The notes below the pieces were generated by a model that saw nothing but the letters and a program-made list of their open reading frames with translations, was not told the DNA's origin and searched no databases. This document shows positions 41,388 through 50,188 of a stretch of DNA of 64,000 nt, piece after piece; positions within the stretch are counted from its first letter, which is position 1, and each line of letters begins with the position of its first letter. This DNA is from JAXHTY01 sp034189225 (GTDB taxonomy: Bacteria; Desulfobacterota; Desulfobacteria; Desulfobacterales; Desulfosudaceae), in the NCBI GenBank assembly GCA_034189225.1, contig JAXHVL010000136.1, forward strand, positions 8,727 through 72,726, read 5' to 3'. A program made the position numbers and the translations under genes.

Positions 41388-41951
41388 ACATGCACCCCAT
41401 GAAACATAAACTCATTCAAGTACCAGCTTCCCTGCCGTAAGTCAAGTGTTTTTATCGAATTTTTCAATTTTCAAAACAACTGATTGCAAGGGTGTGTGTT
41501 TTGATCATTGGAGCATTTGATATTCGGATTTGTTTCAAATTTCGAATTTCGCGCTTTGCTCCATACCGGCATAGCCTTTTATCGCTGACCTGGCCCAGCA
41601 GACCATGTTTTATTGAATGAATAAATTGGCTGATTGAGTTCCTTGGAAGTCCGCCCCCTGCCACGCAACATTAACGCCGTCAGCAACTTTTGCAAAGCCG
41701 TGGCTTTCTCCACAGGAAAACCATACGGCCCAGGACTCAGGGACCTGAAATCAGATGACGTGTTTTCTTCATGTGCTTCATGTCCTTCATGGTAATTGCC
41801 ACCTGATGGATTAAACCATGAAGAACATGAAACGTATGAAGGCCGAAATCAAGCATCATTGGAAATCCACCAGCAGAAATCCATCGGCTCTCACACTCCT
41901 GCGTGAGAGCCGATGGGGAGACTCACCGTTAAGCTTACGGGGCCGTCCCCC
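41388..41951. repeat. 564-bp gene-free stretch with decayed repeats
   Basis: No gene is seen. 41501-41630 matches 32554-32680 (GGAGCATTTGATATTCGGAT, TACCGGCATAGCCTTTTATCG, TGACCTGGCCCAG, GTTTTATTGA), including a decayed copy of the hairpin upstream of dnaE2, but here without a following gene. 41766-41842 is a palindrome of CATGAAGNA units (CTTCATG / CATGAAG). 41881-41916 is a perfect 14-bp hairpin. Confidence 0.6.
41881..41916 (-). terminator. Perfect 14-bp hairpin downstream of the zinc-ribbon gene
   Basis: CCATCGGCTCTCAC pairs exactly with GTGAGAGCCGATGG around an 8-base loop, followed on the minus strand by ATTTCT. It lies 36 bases after the stop of the acidic zinc-ribbon gene. Confidence 0.5.
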
Positions 41952-43796
41952 TTACCGTGCCGGTACGGATTCCGATACCGCCACCTCGTATTCCACGAGG
42001 TCCGGCGGCAGCTCGGGGATCACAATCATGAACGGCACGTTGGCGCCGGGCTGAACCCCCACATTCTGCTGGTCCATGCCGGCGCGATTGGCCAGGCGGG
42101 CCCGGATACTGCCGATATCATTTTCCGACAGTTCTTCAATTGTCAAAATGTTCCCACAATAGGCCGAAGTGGTGCGTGCCAGATTATGCCCCCGCGAGTA
42201 CAGGTTTGCCGTCACCTCGATGAAACTCTTGGGCTCGGATGATTTATTGGTTGCGGTGCCGCTGATAATAAAAAGCTTGCCGGAAATATCGTTCTTTACA
42301 AAATCGCTCTGAATACTGCTTTGGACCACGCTGACATCGGAACCTGAAACAGCCGGCGGGCCCTGTTCGGAACCTGCTATCAATTCTCCGATATAGGGTA
42401 TTTTTTCAAGGGAAGGCAGGTTCACCCCCATCCTTCCGGCCAGTATATACCCGCCCACCGCGAGGGCCGCCAGTACAATCAGAACAATAACAATCGAGAG
42501 AAAAACCTTTCCAATCTTCTTCTTTGCCTTCTTTTTCTTATCCTTGCCGGCCTTCGCCGCTTTCTTCTTTTTGGCCTTCTTGTCTTTACCCGCGGCGGTT
42601 TCCGCTTCTTCACCGGCTTCAGCGGCCTCGTCTTCTTTCGAATCGAAGTCCACCTCGATGTCCTCGGCGTCTTCATCCTCGTCCCCGGCCAGCATCTTTT
42701 CTATATCCGAAAAATCTTCATCCTCGGCACCGCCGAGCTCCAGGTCCTCATCCGGGGTTTCATCACTTTCATCATCGGAAAGCTCCAGTTCAAGGTCCTC
42801 TGACTCTTCATCATCATCTTCTTCCGGCTCCAGCAGTTCCATCTCGATGGTCTGCTCCAGATCGGAAAGATCGATTTCCTGCTGCTCCACGCCGTCCTCA
42901 TCCCCGGCATCGCCAAAATCAAGCCCATCGGCCGACTCTTCCACGGTATCGGTAAAAGATTCGTCATCGTCGGACTCCAGCAGGCTTTCAACCTCAGAAA
43001 AATCAAGCTCATCGTCTTCCTCATCATCAAGGCTCAGCTCGAGTTCGTTACTGCCGCCGTCACTTTCCGCCGCTTCATCATCATCCAGGGAGAGCTCCAG
43101 ATCATCGTCGTCTTCATCCAGGCTCAGCTCAAAATCATCCTCATCTGTGGCGGGGCCTTCCTGCCCATCGTCGTCGCCATCATCCAGGGATAGTTCCAGA
43201 TCATCAACACCCGCGTCATCATCTTCGTCCAAGGATAATTCCAAATCCTCACCGCCCGGCGCTTCGTCTTCGCCCTCTTCGTCTTCATCCAGGGATAACG
43301 CCATATCCTCGTCATCGAAGCTCAACTCCGGTTCCTCGCCTTCAACGCCGCCGGATTCGTCTTGGTCCGACTCGATTTCTATATCCAGATCATCAGCGCC
43401 TTCGGCCGCTTCCCGGTTTTCATCCTCGTCAGTTTCATCCTCATCAATAGACAAATCAAGTTCATCCTCGCTCAAATCAAGCGACAGATCATCATTCAGT
43501 TCATCTTCGAAATCATCTTCTGAATCTGCTCCTGAATCTGGCCCGCCTTCCGGCTCACTTTCATCTTCTGCGTCTTGCACTCCAAAGTCCGGTGTTTCCC
43601 CGGCTGCCTTGTCTTCTTCATGTTCACCACCCCCGGTATCCGGCTCAGGCTCAGGTTCGGCCGCCGGTTCCTCAACGGGGGGAAACGCCAGAAAAATATG
43701 CTTGCACTTGGAGCACCTGACCTTGGAACCGCTGGGCTTTAGAAGGGTTTCGTCGAGTCTAAAGCTGATACCGCATTTTTCGCAGGTAATGATCAT
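41952..43796 (-). CDS. Zinc-ribbon / acidic repeat / DUF3426 membrane protein
   Basis: This 614-aa protein starts with an MJ0042-type zinc ribbon (Cys5, Cys8, Cys28, Cys31) and continues with about 350 residues of very acidic sequence built on a repeated DLELSLDDD motif. A Lys-rich stretch (about 400-430) precedes one membrane helix (about 431-453) and a DUF3426 domain (about 454-614). The acidic part should be cytoplasmic and DUF3426 on the outer face. Smaller ZnR-DUF3426 proteins are common in deltaproteobacteria with unknown role; the acidic expansion here is unusual. Repeats this regular may vary in length between strains. Confidence 0.88.
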   Translation of the reverse strand: MIITCEKCGISFRLDETLLKPSGSKVRCSKCKHIFLAFPPVEEPAAEPEPEPDTGGGEHEEDKAAGETPDFGVQDAEDESEPEGGPDSGADSEDDFEDELNDDLSLDLSEDELDLSIDEDETDEDENREAAEGADDLDIEIESDQDESGGVEGEEPELSFDDEDMALSLDEDEEGEDEAPGGEDLELSLDEDDDAGVDDLELSLDDGDDDGQEGPATDEDDFELSLDEDDDDLELSLDDDEAAESDGGSNELELSLDDEEDDELDFSEVESLLESDDDESFTDTVEESADGLDFGDAGDEDGVEQQEIDLSDLEQTIEMELLEPEEDDDEESEDLELELSDDESDETPDEDLELGGAEDEDFSDIEKMLAGDEDEDAEDIEVDFDSKEDEAAEAGEEAETAAGKDKKAKKKKAAKAGKDKKKKAKKKIGKVFLSIVIVLIVLAALAVGGYILAGRMGVNLPSLEKIPYIGELIAGSEQGPPAVSGSDVSVVQSSIQSDFVKNDISGKLFIISGTATNKSSEPKSFIEVTANLYSRGHNLARTTSAYCGNILTIEELSENDIGSIRARLANRAGMDQQNVGVQPGANVPFMIVIPELPPDLVEYEVAVSESVPAR

Positions 43797-44047
43797 TACA
43801 TTCCCTCATGAGTTGTTTGGTATTGAAGGCAATAAGCTCCTCTGTACTGCCGGCGGCACAGTCACCTGCAACCGGTGCCGCAAGCATGATCAAGCGACTG
43901 GGCCGGTCATACAGAGCTTTATCGAGCATCAATAGACATCTTTACACTTTGCTCTGGTCACCGCCATTTCGGGCGACTCCGCGAAGTCTATACTCACTTC
44001 GTATCGTGAACAAAGCGTTTTGTCAATATCTTTGCTCTATTATACCC

Positions 44048-44983
44048 TTACATACCCGTTTCTGCCAACTCATTTATTAATTTTTTCTGCTTTTCAGTAA
44101 GCTTGGCGGGAATATCAACGTGGATTTCAACATACAGGTCGCCCCTGCCACCGCCTTTCATGTGGGGAATGCCCTGATCGGACAGACGGAGCTTGCTCCG
44201 ATGCCGGGTGCCGGAAGGTATGCGAAGGCTCAATTCACCGCCTTCAACCGCCGGAACGGTAACCTTGGCCCCCAGTATCGCATCGGTCAATTTAACATGC
44301 CGGGTAACATACAGATCAAACCCATCCGGTTTGAATACCGGATCATCGAGCACCTTGGACCGGATATAAAGATCGCCGGGCGGTCCGCCGAAACGGCTGG
44401 GTTCACCCTTTCCGGTGAGCCGGATTTTCTTACCGGTGATCATGCCTTTGGGGATTTTCACATTGATCTTTCCGGCTTCGCCACCATGGCCCAGCGACAC
44501 CTGTTTGGTGGTGCCGGTAACGACTTCCTTTACAGTCAGCGGCAGCTCATACACCAGATCGTTGCCCTTGACTGCCTGCTGTTGCTGCCGACCACCGCCA
44601 AAGGGCGATCCGCCGTCAAATGAAAATCGAACGCCGCCGCGGCCGCCGCCACGGCCGCCACCGCCGGTGAAAAAATTGCCGCCGCCGAAACCAAACTCCT
44701 TGAGAATATCGGAGAAATCAAAATTTTTAAAAATATCTTCCTGGGAATACCGCTGATGAAAGCCGCTTTCCCCGAACTGGTCATATTGTTTTCGCTTTTC
44801 CTTATCCTTGAGCACGGCATAGGCTTCGCTGATTTTCTTAAACTTTTCCTCCGCTTCTTTTTTATCCCCCTTACTATGATCGGGGTGGTATTTCATGGCC
44901 AGCTTGCGATAGGCCTTCTTGATTTCATCATCCGAAGCGTTTCGGTCGACCCCTAAAATATTGTAATAATCGGTCTCTGCCAT
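44048..44983 (-). CDS. DnaJ class II co-chaperone (CbpA-like)
   Basis: This 311-aa protein has an N-terminal J domain with HPD at 33-35, a Gly/Phe-rich linker (about 90-130, GFGGGNFFTGGGGRGGG) and two C-terminal substrate domains, but no CXXCXGXG zinc fingers, so it is class II like CbpA. It would stimulate a DnaK partner. AGGTGATGG precedes the ATG. It is upstream of, but about 250 bp from, the zinc-ribbon gene on the same strand, and no dnaK or cbpM lies nearby. Confidence 0.93.
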   Translation of the reverse strand: MAETDYYNILGVDRNASDDEIKKAYRKLAMKYHPDHSKGDKKEAEEKFKKISEAYAVLKDKEKRKQYDQFGESGFHQRYSQEDIFKNFDFSDILKEFGFGGGNFFTGGGGRGGGRGGVRFSFDGGSPFGGGRQQQQAVKGNDLVYELPLTVKEVVTGTTKQVSLGHGGEAGKINVKIPKGMITGKKIRLTGKGEPSRFGGPPGDLYIRSKVLDDPVFKPDGFDLYVTRHVKLTDAILGAKVTVPAVEGGELSLRIPSGTRHRSKLRLSDQGIPHMKGGGRGDLYVEIHVDIPAKLTEKQKKLINELAETGM

Positions 44984-45188
44984 TATCCATCACCTCTTAA
45001 GAGTTGTGAGTTTTGAAGTTTTTGATATATCCGTTAAAATAAGCCGGAACCGGGGAAGTGTCAAGGTAAGGGTTCAAAATCGAAGTCGAGGTCGAAATCG
45101 CTCGCCGGTTCCCACGCAGGAGCGTGGGAACCATAGGGTAAAGTAAATCACCAAACGAATAAGGGGCGGTTTTTTCGGGAGAAAGAAC
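44984..45188. repeat. Spacer with a perfect GGTTCCCACGC hairpin
   Basis: GGTTCCCACGC (45107-45117), loop AGGA, GCGTGGGAACC (45122-45132) is a perfect 11-bp hairpin. Half of it recurs at about 32256-32268, and a decayed copy lies at 57595-57625. No gene is seen between dnaJ and the glutaredoxin promoter. Confidence 0.6.
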
Positions 45189-45218
45189 TTGACAAGGCGA
45201 TGAAGAGGTTGCTAATAT
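45189..45218 (+). promoter_or_regulatory. Promoter of the glutaredoxin gene
   Basis: TTGACA (45189-45194) and TAATAT (45213-45218) are separated by 18 bases, about 80 bases before the start codon. Confidence 0.65.
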
Positions 45219-45297
45219 TGTCCATCAGTTGATGGAAGCGATAGATGGATACTTATCCACAGCAGCCTTTAAACCGTCCCCAAAATGGAGGATAACA

Positions 45298-45570
45298 ATG
45301 ACAACAGTCGATATTTACTCTTCTGCGGGATGCCCCTACTGCGTCAAGGCAAAACAATTACTCGATAAAAAAAACGTCTCCTACAATGAGCTGCGGGTTG
45401 ACCAGATACCGAGGCTCGCGGAGGAAGCGGTTCAACGCAGCGGCGGCCGCCGAACCGTGCCACAGATATTTATCAATGAAACGCATGTCGGCGGCTGCGA
45501 TGAACTTTATTCATTAGAGAAAGCGGGCCGGCTGGATGGGCTGCTTGGAATGAACCAAAAACCCAATTAA
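45298..45570 (+). CDS. Glutaredoxin (GrxC-type)
   Basis: This 90-aa protein has the dithiol active site Cys12-Pro-Tyr-Cys15, the TVPQIFI cis-Pro motif and the GGCDEL glutathione-contact segment, and is normal length for a GrxC-type glutaredoxin. It reduces disulfides using glutathione or another low-molecular-weight thiol. ATG 45298 has GGAGG ten bases upstream; the frame from 45229 is not needed. It is 13 bases from the acyl-CoA dehydrogenase start, so probably co-transcribed. Its thiol partner is of interest because a glutamate-cysteine-ligase-like gene lies at 54.7 kb. Confidence 0.94.
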   Translation: MTTVDIYSSAGCPYCVKAKQLLDKKNVSYNELRVDQIPRLAEEAVQRSGGRRTVPQIFINETHVGGCDELYSLEKAGRLDGLLGMNQKPN

Positions 45571-45583
45571 CAGGTGAGGACAC

Positions 45584-46750
45584 ATGGAGTTTACGCTGAC
45601 AAAATCGCAGAAGGAAATTCAAAAGGCGGTCCTTGAATTTGCAAAAGGCGAATTTGACAAAGAATTCGGCCTTGATTGCGAACGAAACGGGACCTATCCC
45701 ACGCAGCTTCTGGAAAAAGCCTGCGACCTTGGATTCATCGGCATCCATTATCCCGAAGATTATCTGGGCGCCGGATTGGGGCTGTTTGAAAATTGCCTTG
45801 TGGCAGAAACCCTTTGCCGAAAGGACTCCACACTGGGGCTGGCCCTGACATTAACAGCATATGGCGCGGAATGCATTCTGCGCTTCGGCACTGACGACCA
45901 GAAAGGGCGTTATCTTCAGAAAATAGCTGAAGGAAAGCTGTTCTCCGGTGCCGCATTCACGGATGCCGGTATGGGCTACGATTTCCGGAAACTGGGCACC
46001 ACTGCCGTCAAAGAGAATGACCAGTGGGTCATCAACGGCAAAAAATCACTGGTCCTGAATGGCGGCACAGCCGGTGTTTATGTTGTATTGTGCCGTACCG
46101 GGGCCGAAGATGAAGCCCCTGAAAAAAATTTGAGCATGTTCATTGTAGAAGCCGATGCCCCCGGTCTTCTCTGCGAGAATGCCGGCGCAAGGATAAGCTG
46201 TAACCCGCTCTCCGCCGCAGATCTTACCTTTGCCAATGTGCGTGTGCCGGATACCAACAGACTCGGCGAAATGGGCGGCGGCCATAAAATTCTTCAGCAT
46301 TTCCTCAGTGAATTCCGGGTGGTGCTTGCGGCCCAGGCCGTGGGGATCGCCCAGGGAGCCTATGACCGCGCACTGGCCTATTCCCGTGAAAGGGTCCAGT
46401 TCGGCAAATCCATCGGCGAATTTCAGATCATGGCCCATAAACTTGCGGATATGGCCAGGCAGATTGAATATGCCCGAACCCTTACCTGGAAGGCGGCATG
46501 GCTTTTCGACAAGGGCGACCTTGATGCGGCCATGGCGGCCATGGCGGCCATGGCAAAACTGACCGCAACACAGGCGGCGATGCAGGTCACCTACGAGGCG
46601 GTTCAGATCCACGGCGGATACGGGTTTATGACGGAATATGAGGTGGAACATTTTTACCGGGACGCCAAATTCACGGAACTATTCTGCGGCAACAGCAATG
46701 CCCAGCGGGATACCATTGCAAGCTCGATTTTCGGTAAACGGAAATCCTGA
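45584..46750 (+). CDS. Acyl-CoA dehydrogenase-like flavoprotein with an altered active site
   Basis: This 388-aa protein has the full acyl-CoA dehydrogenase fold: N-terminal helical domain, beta domain (AAFTDAGMGYDF where family members have TEP-AGSD), and a C-terminal domain with ERVQFGKSIGEFQIMAHKLADM. The usual catalytic Glu (Y-E-G-T in YRDAKIxxIYEGT) is replaced: the segment reads YRDAKFTELFCGNSNAQR, with Cys368 there. The alternative helix-G position of isovaleryl/long-chain enzymes is Phe244, with Glu243 one residue off. It may use another base, pair with an active partner, or not dehydrogenate. It follows glutaredoxin closely. Confidence 0.85.
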   Translation: MEFTLTKSQKEIQKAVLEFAKGEFDKEFGLDCERNGTYPTQLLEKACDLGFIGIHYPEDYLGAGLGLFENCLVAETLCRKDSTLGLALTLTAYGAECILRFGTDDQKGRYLQKIAEGKLFSGAAFTDAGMGYDFRKLGTTAVKENDQWVINGKKSLVLNGGTAGVYVVLCRTGAEDEAPEKNLSMFIVEADAPGLLCENAGARISCNPLSAADLTFANVRVPDTNRLGEMGGGHKILQHFLSEFRVVLAAQAVGIAQGAYDRALAYSRERVQFGKSIGEFQIMAHKLADMARQIEYARTLTWKAAWLFDKGDLDAAMAAMAAMAKLTATQAAMQVTYEAVQIHGGYGFMTEYEVEHFYRDAKFTELFCGNSNAQRDTIASSIFGKRKS

Positions 46751-46953
46751 CCGTAATATGGCGAAACCGATTAATTGCAGCGAACATATTATTAAGGAGT
46801 GTCCGTCCGGGAATTAGATATTTTGGTCGAGTTCAAGGAAGGCGAAAATTTTAACCGGAGGAATACTTAGCGTATTTTGAGGATTAAAATTTGAGCCTGA
46901 CGCAGAAATCGGGCAAAATAGCAATTCATGGATGGGCACTAAGGAGATGGCAT
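46751..46953. repeat. 203-bp spacer with an imperfect ATTTTAACC / GGATTAAAAT palindrome
   Basis: Around 46849-46892 the sequence AAAATTTTAACCGGAGGAAT, CGTATTTTGAGGATTAAAATTT forms an imperfect palindrome with a GAGGAAT core that recalls the GAGGAATGGAGCG core of the long palindromic family. No gene is seen. Confidence 0.4.
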
Positions 46954-48099
46954 ATGGACATATTACACTACACCGATGCCCATGAGGAATTCCGGCACCG
47001 CCTGCGCACCTTCTGCGAAAACGAAATCACACCGTTTGTTGATGAGTGGGAAAAAGATCATATTGTTCCAAAGCATGCCTGGAAGCGAATGGGGGAAGAA
47101 GGCTTTCTCTGCACTGCCGTTTCAGAAACATACGGCGGCCAGGGAAAGGATTTCCTCTATTCCGTGATCGTGGCCGAAGAGCTGGCCAGAACAAACCACA
47201 CCGGCCTGGCTGCCCCTCTTCACAGCGACATCGTGGTGCCGTACATCGAGTCCTACGGCTCTGAAGCCATTAAAAAGCGGTTTCTCCCGGGCTGCGTTTC
47301 CGGCGATACCATTACAGCGGTGGCAATGACCGAGCCGGATGCGGGCAGCGACCTGGCCGCCATGACCACCACCGCGGTGGAAGACGGCGACGAAGTGGAG
47401 ATCAACGGCTCAAAAACCTTTATCACAAACGGCATCAATGCGGACCTTGTGGTAGTGGCGGCGGTTGACCCATCGGTGGACAACCCCCACCAGGCCGTCT
47501 CCCTCTATCTTGTCAAAGATGGTACGCCGGGGTTTGAACGGGGCCGGCGGCTGGAAAAAATGGGATTTCACAGCCAGGACACGGCCGAGCTGTTTTTCAA
47601 TAAATGCCGAATTCCCGTGGAAAACCGGCTGGGAGAAAAAAACATGGGCTTTATCATGCTCATGGAAAAACTTCAGCAGGAACGTCTGATCTGTGCGGTC
47701 ATGGCCCAGTTCGCCGTGGAACTGATCGTGGAAAAGGTCACCGAATATTTAAAGACGGCAAAGGACGCGGTGGGCAAGCCGCTGTCCAAGTATCAGGCCA
47801 CAAACTTCGCCCTGGTGGAAATGGCGACCGAGGCCAAAATCGGCCGGACCTTCATGGAAAAGCTCGTTGCCGAACATATGGAAGGCAGGGATGTGGTGAT
47901 GGAGACCTGCATGGCCAAGTACTGGCACACCGACCTTACCCAGACCGTTGCCAACCGAGCCCTGGACCTGATCGGCGAAGAGGCGGCGGCCGAACGGAGC
48001 CTTATCCTTCGGGGCTGGCGGGACCTGCGGGTGCTGCCGATATTTGCCGGCACCAACGAGATCATGAAGATGGTGGTGGGCCGCATGCTGCAACTGTGA
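46954..48099 (+). CDS. Acyl-CoA dehydrogenase, long-chain type
   Basis: This 381-aa FAD enzyme has AMTEPDAGSDLAAM in the flavin-binding domain, FITNGINADLVVV, and the C-terminal ILRGWRDLRVLPIFAGTNEIMK. As in long-chain and isovaleryl enzymes, the Y-E-G-T Glu is absent (FAGT) but Glu243 in QQERLICA occupies the alternative catalytic position. It oxidises acyl-CoA to enoyl-CoA and passes electrons to ETF. ATG 46954 has AAGGAG seven bases upstream. Its stop codon TGA is part of the palindromic element at 48098. With the adjacent CoA-transferase it suggests a dedicated acyl-CoA pathway. Confidence 0.92.
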   Translation: MDILHYTDAHEEFRHRLRTFCENEITPFVDEWEKDHIVPKHAWKRMGEEGFLCTAVSETYGGQGKDFLYSVIVAEELARTNHTGLAAPLHSDIVVPYIESYGSEAIKKRFLPGCVSGDTITAVAMTEPDAGSDLAAMTTTAVEDGDEVEINGSKTFITNGINADLVVVAAVDPSVDNPHQAVSLYLVKDGTPGFERGRRLEKMGFHSQDTAELFFNKCRIPVENRLGEKNMGFIMLMEKLQQERLICAVMAQFAVELIVEKVTEYLKTAKDAVGKPLSKYQATNFALVEMATEAKIGRTFMEKLVAEHMEGRDVVMETCMAKYWHTDLTQTVANRALDLIGEEAAAERSLILRGWRDLRVLPIFAGTNEIMKMVVGRMLQL

Positions 48100-48223
48100 G
48101 GGCTTCGTAAAAAGCCCAATAGCGGCGTTGCGGTGCATCTCTCGTCATGTCACGTACACCCCTGTACGCTCCATTCCTCGAGATGCACCGGCGCCTTGCT
48201 CTTGACCTTTTTACTTTGCCCTC
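48098..48223. repeat. Long palindromic element, copy 3 (126 bp)
   Basis: The ends are GAGGGC and GCCCTC, where copies 1 and 2 have GATGGC and GCCATC, so both arms changed together. Inner arms TTCGTAAAAAGCC / CCTTTTTACTTTGCC and TGCATCTCTCGTC / CTCGAGATGCA remain complementary. It begins on the acyl-CoA dehydrogenase stop codon and ends about 40 bases before the CoA-transferase start. Confidence 0.8.
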
Positions 48224-48266
48224 AATAATTTTTTTGAGGCTTTTAGCTTCTCAATGGAGATTGATA

Positions 48267-49415
48267 ATGCTTGAAAACGGCGCTCTTACGGGAATTAAAG
48301 TGGTGGACCTGTCCCGACTGCTGCCGGGACCGTATTGCTCCATGATCCTGGCGGATCACGGGGCACGCGTTATTGCCGTTGAAGACAAGCGGTTTCTGGC
48401 CGATGGCCTGTTCCTCAGCACCGTGAACCGGAACAAGGAGCATATCACGCTTGATCTGAAGTCCGAACAGGGCAAGGCGATTTTTTTCCAGCTGATAGCG
48501 GACGCCGATGTCGTGCTGGAAGGATTCCGGCCCGGCGTGGTCGAAAAACTGGGCGTGGACTACAAGGCCGTATCAGAAAAAAACCCGAAAATTGTTTACT
48601 GCTCGGTTTCCGGATACGGTCAGATCGGCGCCAACCGGGATCGCAGCGGGCACGATGCCAATTACTTGGCCATGGCCGGTGTGCTGGACCTGATCGGCGA
48701 AAATAACCGCCAGCCCGTCATTCCCGGCGTTCAGTTCGCCGATATCGCCGGCGGCGGCATGAACGGGGTCATCGGCATCCTTCTGGCCCTTATGGCCCGG
48801 GACAAAACCGGCCGGGGCCAGTACATCGATATATCCATGACCGATTCCATGGTCAGCTTCATGCCGGTGGTCCTGTTTCTGGACCAGGAGCTGGGCATGA
48901 CCCCGGGCCGCGGAAATTCCCTTCTCTCAGACCGGTATGCGTGCTATACTACCTACCGGACAAAAAATGACCGGTATATCGCCATCGGCGCCCTGGAAAA
49001 TCGTTTCTGGCAGCGCCTCTGCGACCATATGGGCGTTCCTGAGTACGGCCCCCTGCAGTTCGATGAACCCCGGCGGGAGGAAATCCTGGATTTCATGCGC
49101 CGCCGGTTCCGGGAAAAGCCCCTTGACCAGTGGGCCGATGAACTGGCTGGTGTGGATACTTGCTGGGCGCCGGTGCAGGGTTTCCGGGAAGTGCTGGATG
49201 ACCCGTTCTTTGCCGAACGGGAAATGGTGGTGGAACTGGAAGGCAAAAACGGCAAAACCAGCAAGACCATCGGGGTGCCGGTGAAACTCAGCGACACACC
49301 CGGCAGTGTGCGGACCCCGCCGGACGGGTTCGGCGAAAGCACCACCGCGGTGCTCAGGGAGCTGGGATATACCGGGGAACAGATACAACAATTTTCAGAC
49401 AACGGAGTTATATGA
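48267..49415 (+). CDS. Family III CoA-transferase (CaiB/BaiF type)
   Basis: This 382-aa protein has the family III features: VVDLSRLLPGPYCSMILADHGARVIAVE at the N-terminus, NRNKEHITLDLKSEQGK, SGYGQIGANRDRSGHDANYLAMAG with the catalytic Asp in GHD, and RTPPDGFGEST near the end. It moves CoA between acids, often using succinyl-CoA as donor. ATG 48267 follows GGAG by seven bases; the frame to 48147 lies in the palindrome and is rejected. Its stop overlaps the sdhC start (ATGATG at 49412), so it is co-translated with succinate dehydrogenase, which would oxidise succinate released by such a transfer. Confidence 0.92.
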   Translation: MLENGALTGIKVVDLSRLLPGPYCSMILADHGARVIAVEDKRFLADGLFLSTVNRNKEHITLDLKSEQGKAIFFQLIADADVVLEGFRPGVVEKLGVDYKAVSEKNPKIVYCSVSGYGQIGANRDRSGHDANYLAMAGVLDLIGENNRQPVIPGVQFADIAGGGMNGVIGILLALMARDKTGRGQYIDISMTDSMVSFMPVVLFLDQELGMTPGRGNSLLSDRYACYTTYRTKNDRYIAIGALENRFWQRLCDHMGVPEYGPLQFDEPRREEILDFMRRRFREKPLDQWADELAGVDTCWAPVQGFREVLDDPFFAEREMVVELEGKNGKTSKTIGVPVKLSDTPGSVRTPPDGFGESTTAVLRELGYTGEQIQQFSDNGVI

Positions 49416-50050
49416 TGCATGTACTGGCAGAAACCATCGGCTCGTCCATCGGCAAAAAACTGCTGATGGCATTGACCGGTCTGTGTTTCGTGGGCTTTCT
49501 CGCCGTTCACCTGGCCGGCAACCTGTCGGTTTACGGCGGGGCGGAGATGTTTAACAGTTATGTGGACCACCTTCACGCGCTGGGGGTCCTGATCAATATC
49601 GCCGAAATCGGCCTGCTGCTGGCAGCTGCGATTCATGTAGTCACCGGCACTCTGCTGGTGGTCCAGAATTTCCGGGCACGGCCGTCGCGATACGCGGTCA
49701 AGAAAAATGCCGGCGGCCGGACCCTGGGATCGGCCACCATGCCCTATACCGGGTTTACCATTCTGGCCTTTGTTATTTTTCACCTGGACGGGTTTCATTT
49801 CGTGGGCCACACCAACCAGACCGTTTTTGATATCATGACAGGTGCCTTTGCCAACCCCCTGGTGGCGGTCATTTATGTGGCAGCGGTGCTGGTGGTGGCC
49901 CTGCACATCCGTCACGGGTTCTGGAGTCTGTTCCAGACCTTCGGCGCCAATCACCCGGTGTATATGCCGATTATTCAGAAAATTGGCATCGCTTTTGCCG
50001 TCATCGTCGCGGCCGGCTTCGGCCTGATCCCGCTTTATCTGCTGATATAG
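49412..50050 (+). CDS. sdhC: Succinate dehydrogenase/fumarate reductase cytochrome b subunit (diheme, type B)
   Basis: This 212-aa protein has five membrane helices and conserved candidate haem ligands: His in AVHLAGN, LHALG, IHVVTG, FHLDGFH and LHIRHG, as in Bacillus SdhC and Wolinella FrdC. It anchors the SdhAB dimer and connects it to menaquinone. Start ATG 49412 or 49415. A 138-bp gap with a CACGGAA-type palindrome separates it from sdhA. There is no SdhD, consistent with a type B enzyme, whose diheme membrane subunit allows proton-motive-force-assisted succinate oxidation with menaquinone in sulfate reducers. Confidence 0.93.
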   Translation: MMHVLAETIGSSIGKKLLMALTGLCFVGFLAVHLAGNLSVYGGAEMFNSYVDHLHALGVLINIAEIGLLLAAAIHVVTGTLLVVQNFRARPSRYAVKKNAGGRTLGSATMPYTGFTILAFVIFHLDGFHFVGHTNQTVFDIMTGAFANPLVAVIYVAAVLVVALHIRHGFWSLFQTFGANHPVYMPIIQKIGIAFAVIVAAGFGLIPLYLLI

Positions 50051-50067
50051 GAAGAATGCAAATATAC

Positions 50068-50154
50068 AACCACGGAGCACACGGAACGACACGGAAAAGC
50101 AGAACATTTTTCAATTTCCGTGCCTTTCCGTGCCTTTCCGTGTTTTCCGTGGTT
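50068..50154. repeat. Inverted repeat of CACGGAAMG units between sdhC and sdhA
   Basis: AACCACGGAGCACACGG and CCGTGTTTTCCGTGGTT are the arm ends, with additional TTTCCGTGCC direct units in the right arm. It lies inside the sdh operon. Confidence 0.6.
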
Positions 50155-50188
50155 TAAAACACAGAAGCCCCACAGGAGATATTGATTT

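Noticed and set aside
42544..43935. 463-aa Ser-rich frame opposite the acidic zinc-ribbon gene
   Set aside because: GAT/GAA-rich acidic codons read on the other strand give Ser-rich nonsense; the minus-strand protein has domains and a ribosome site.
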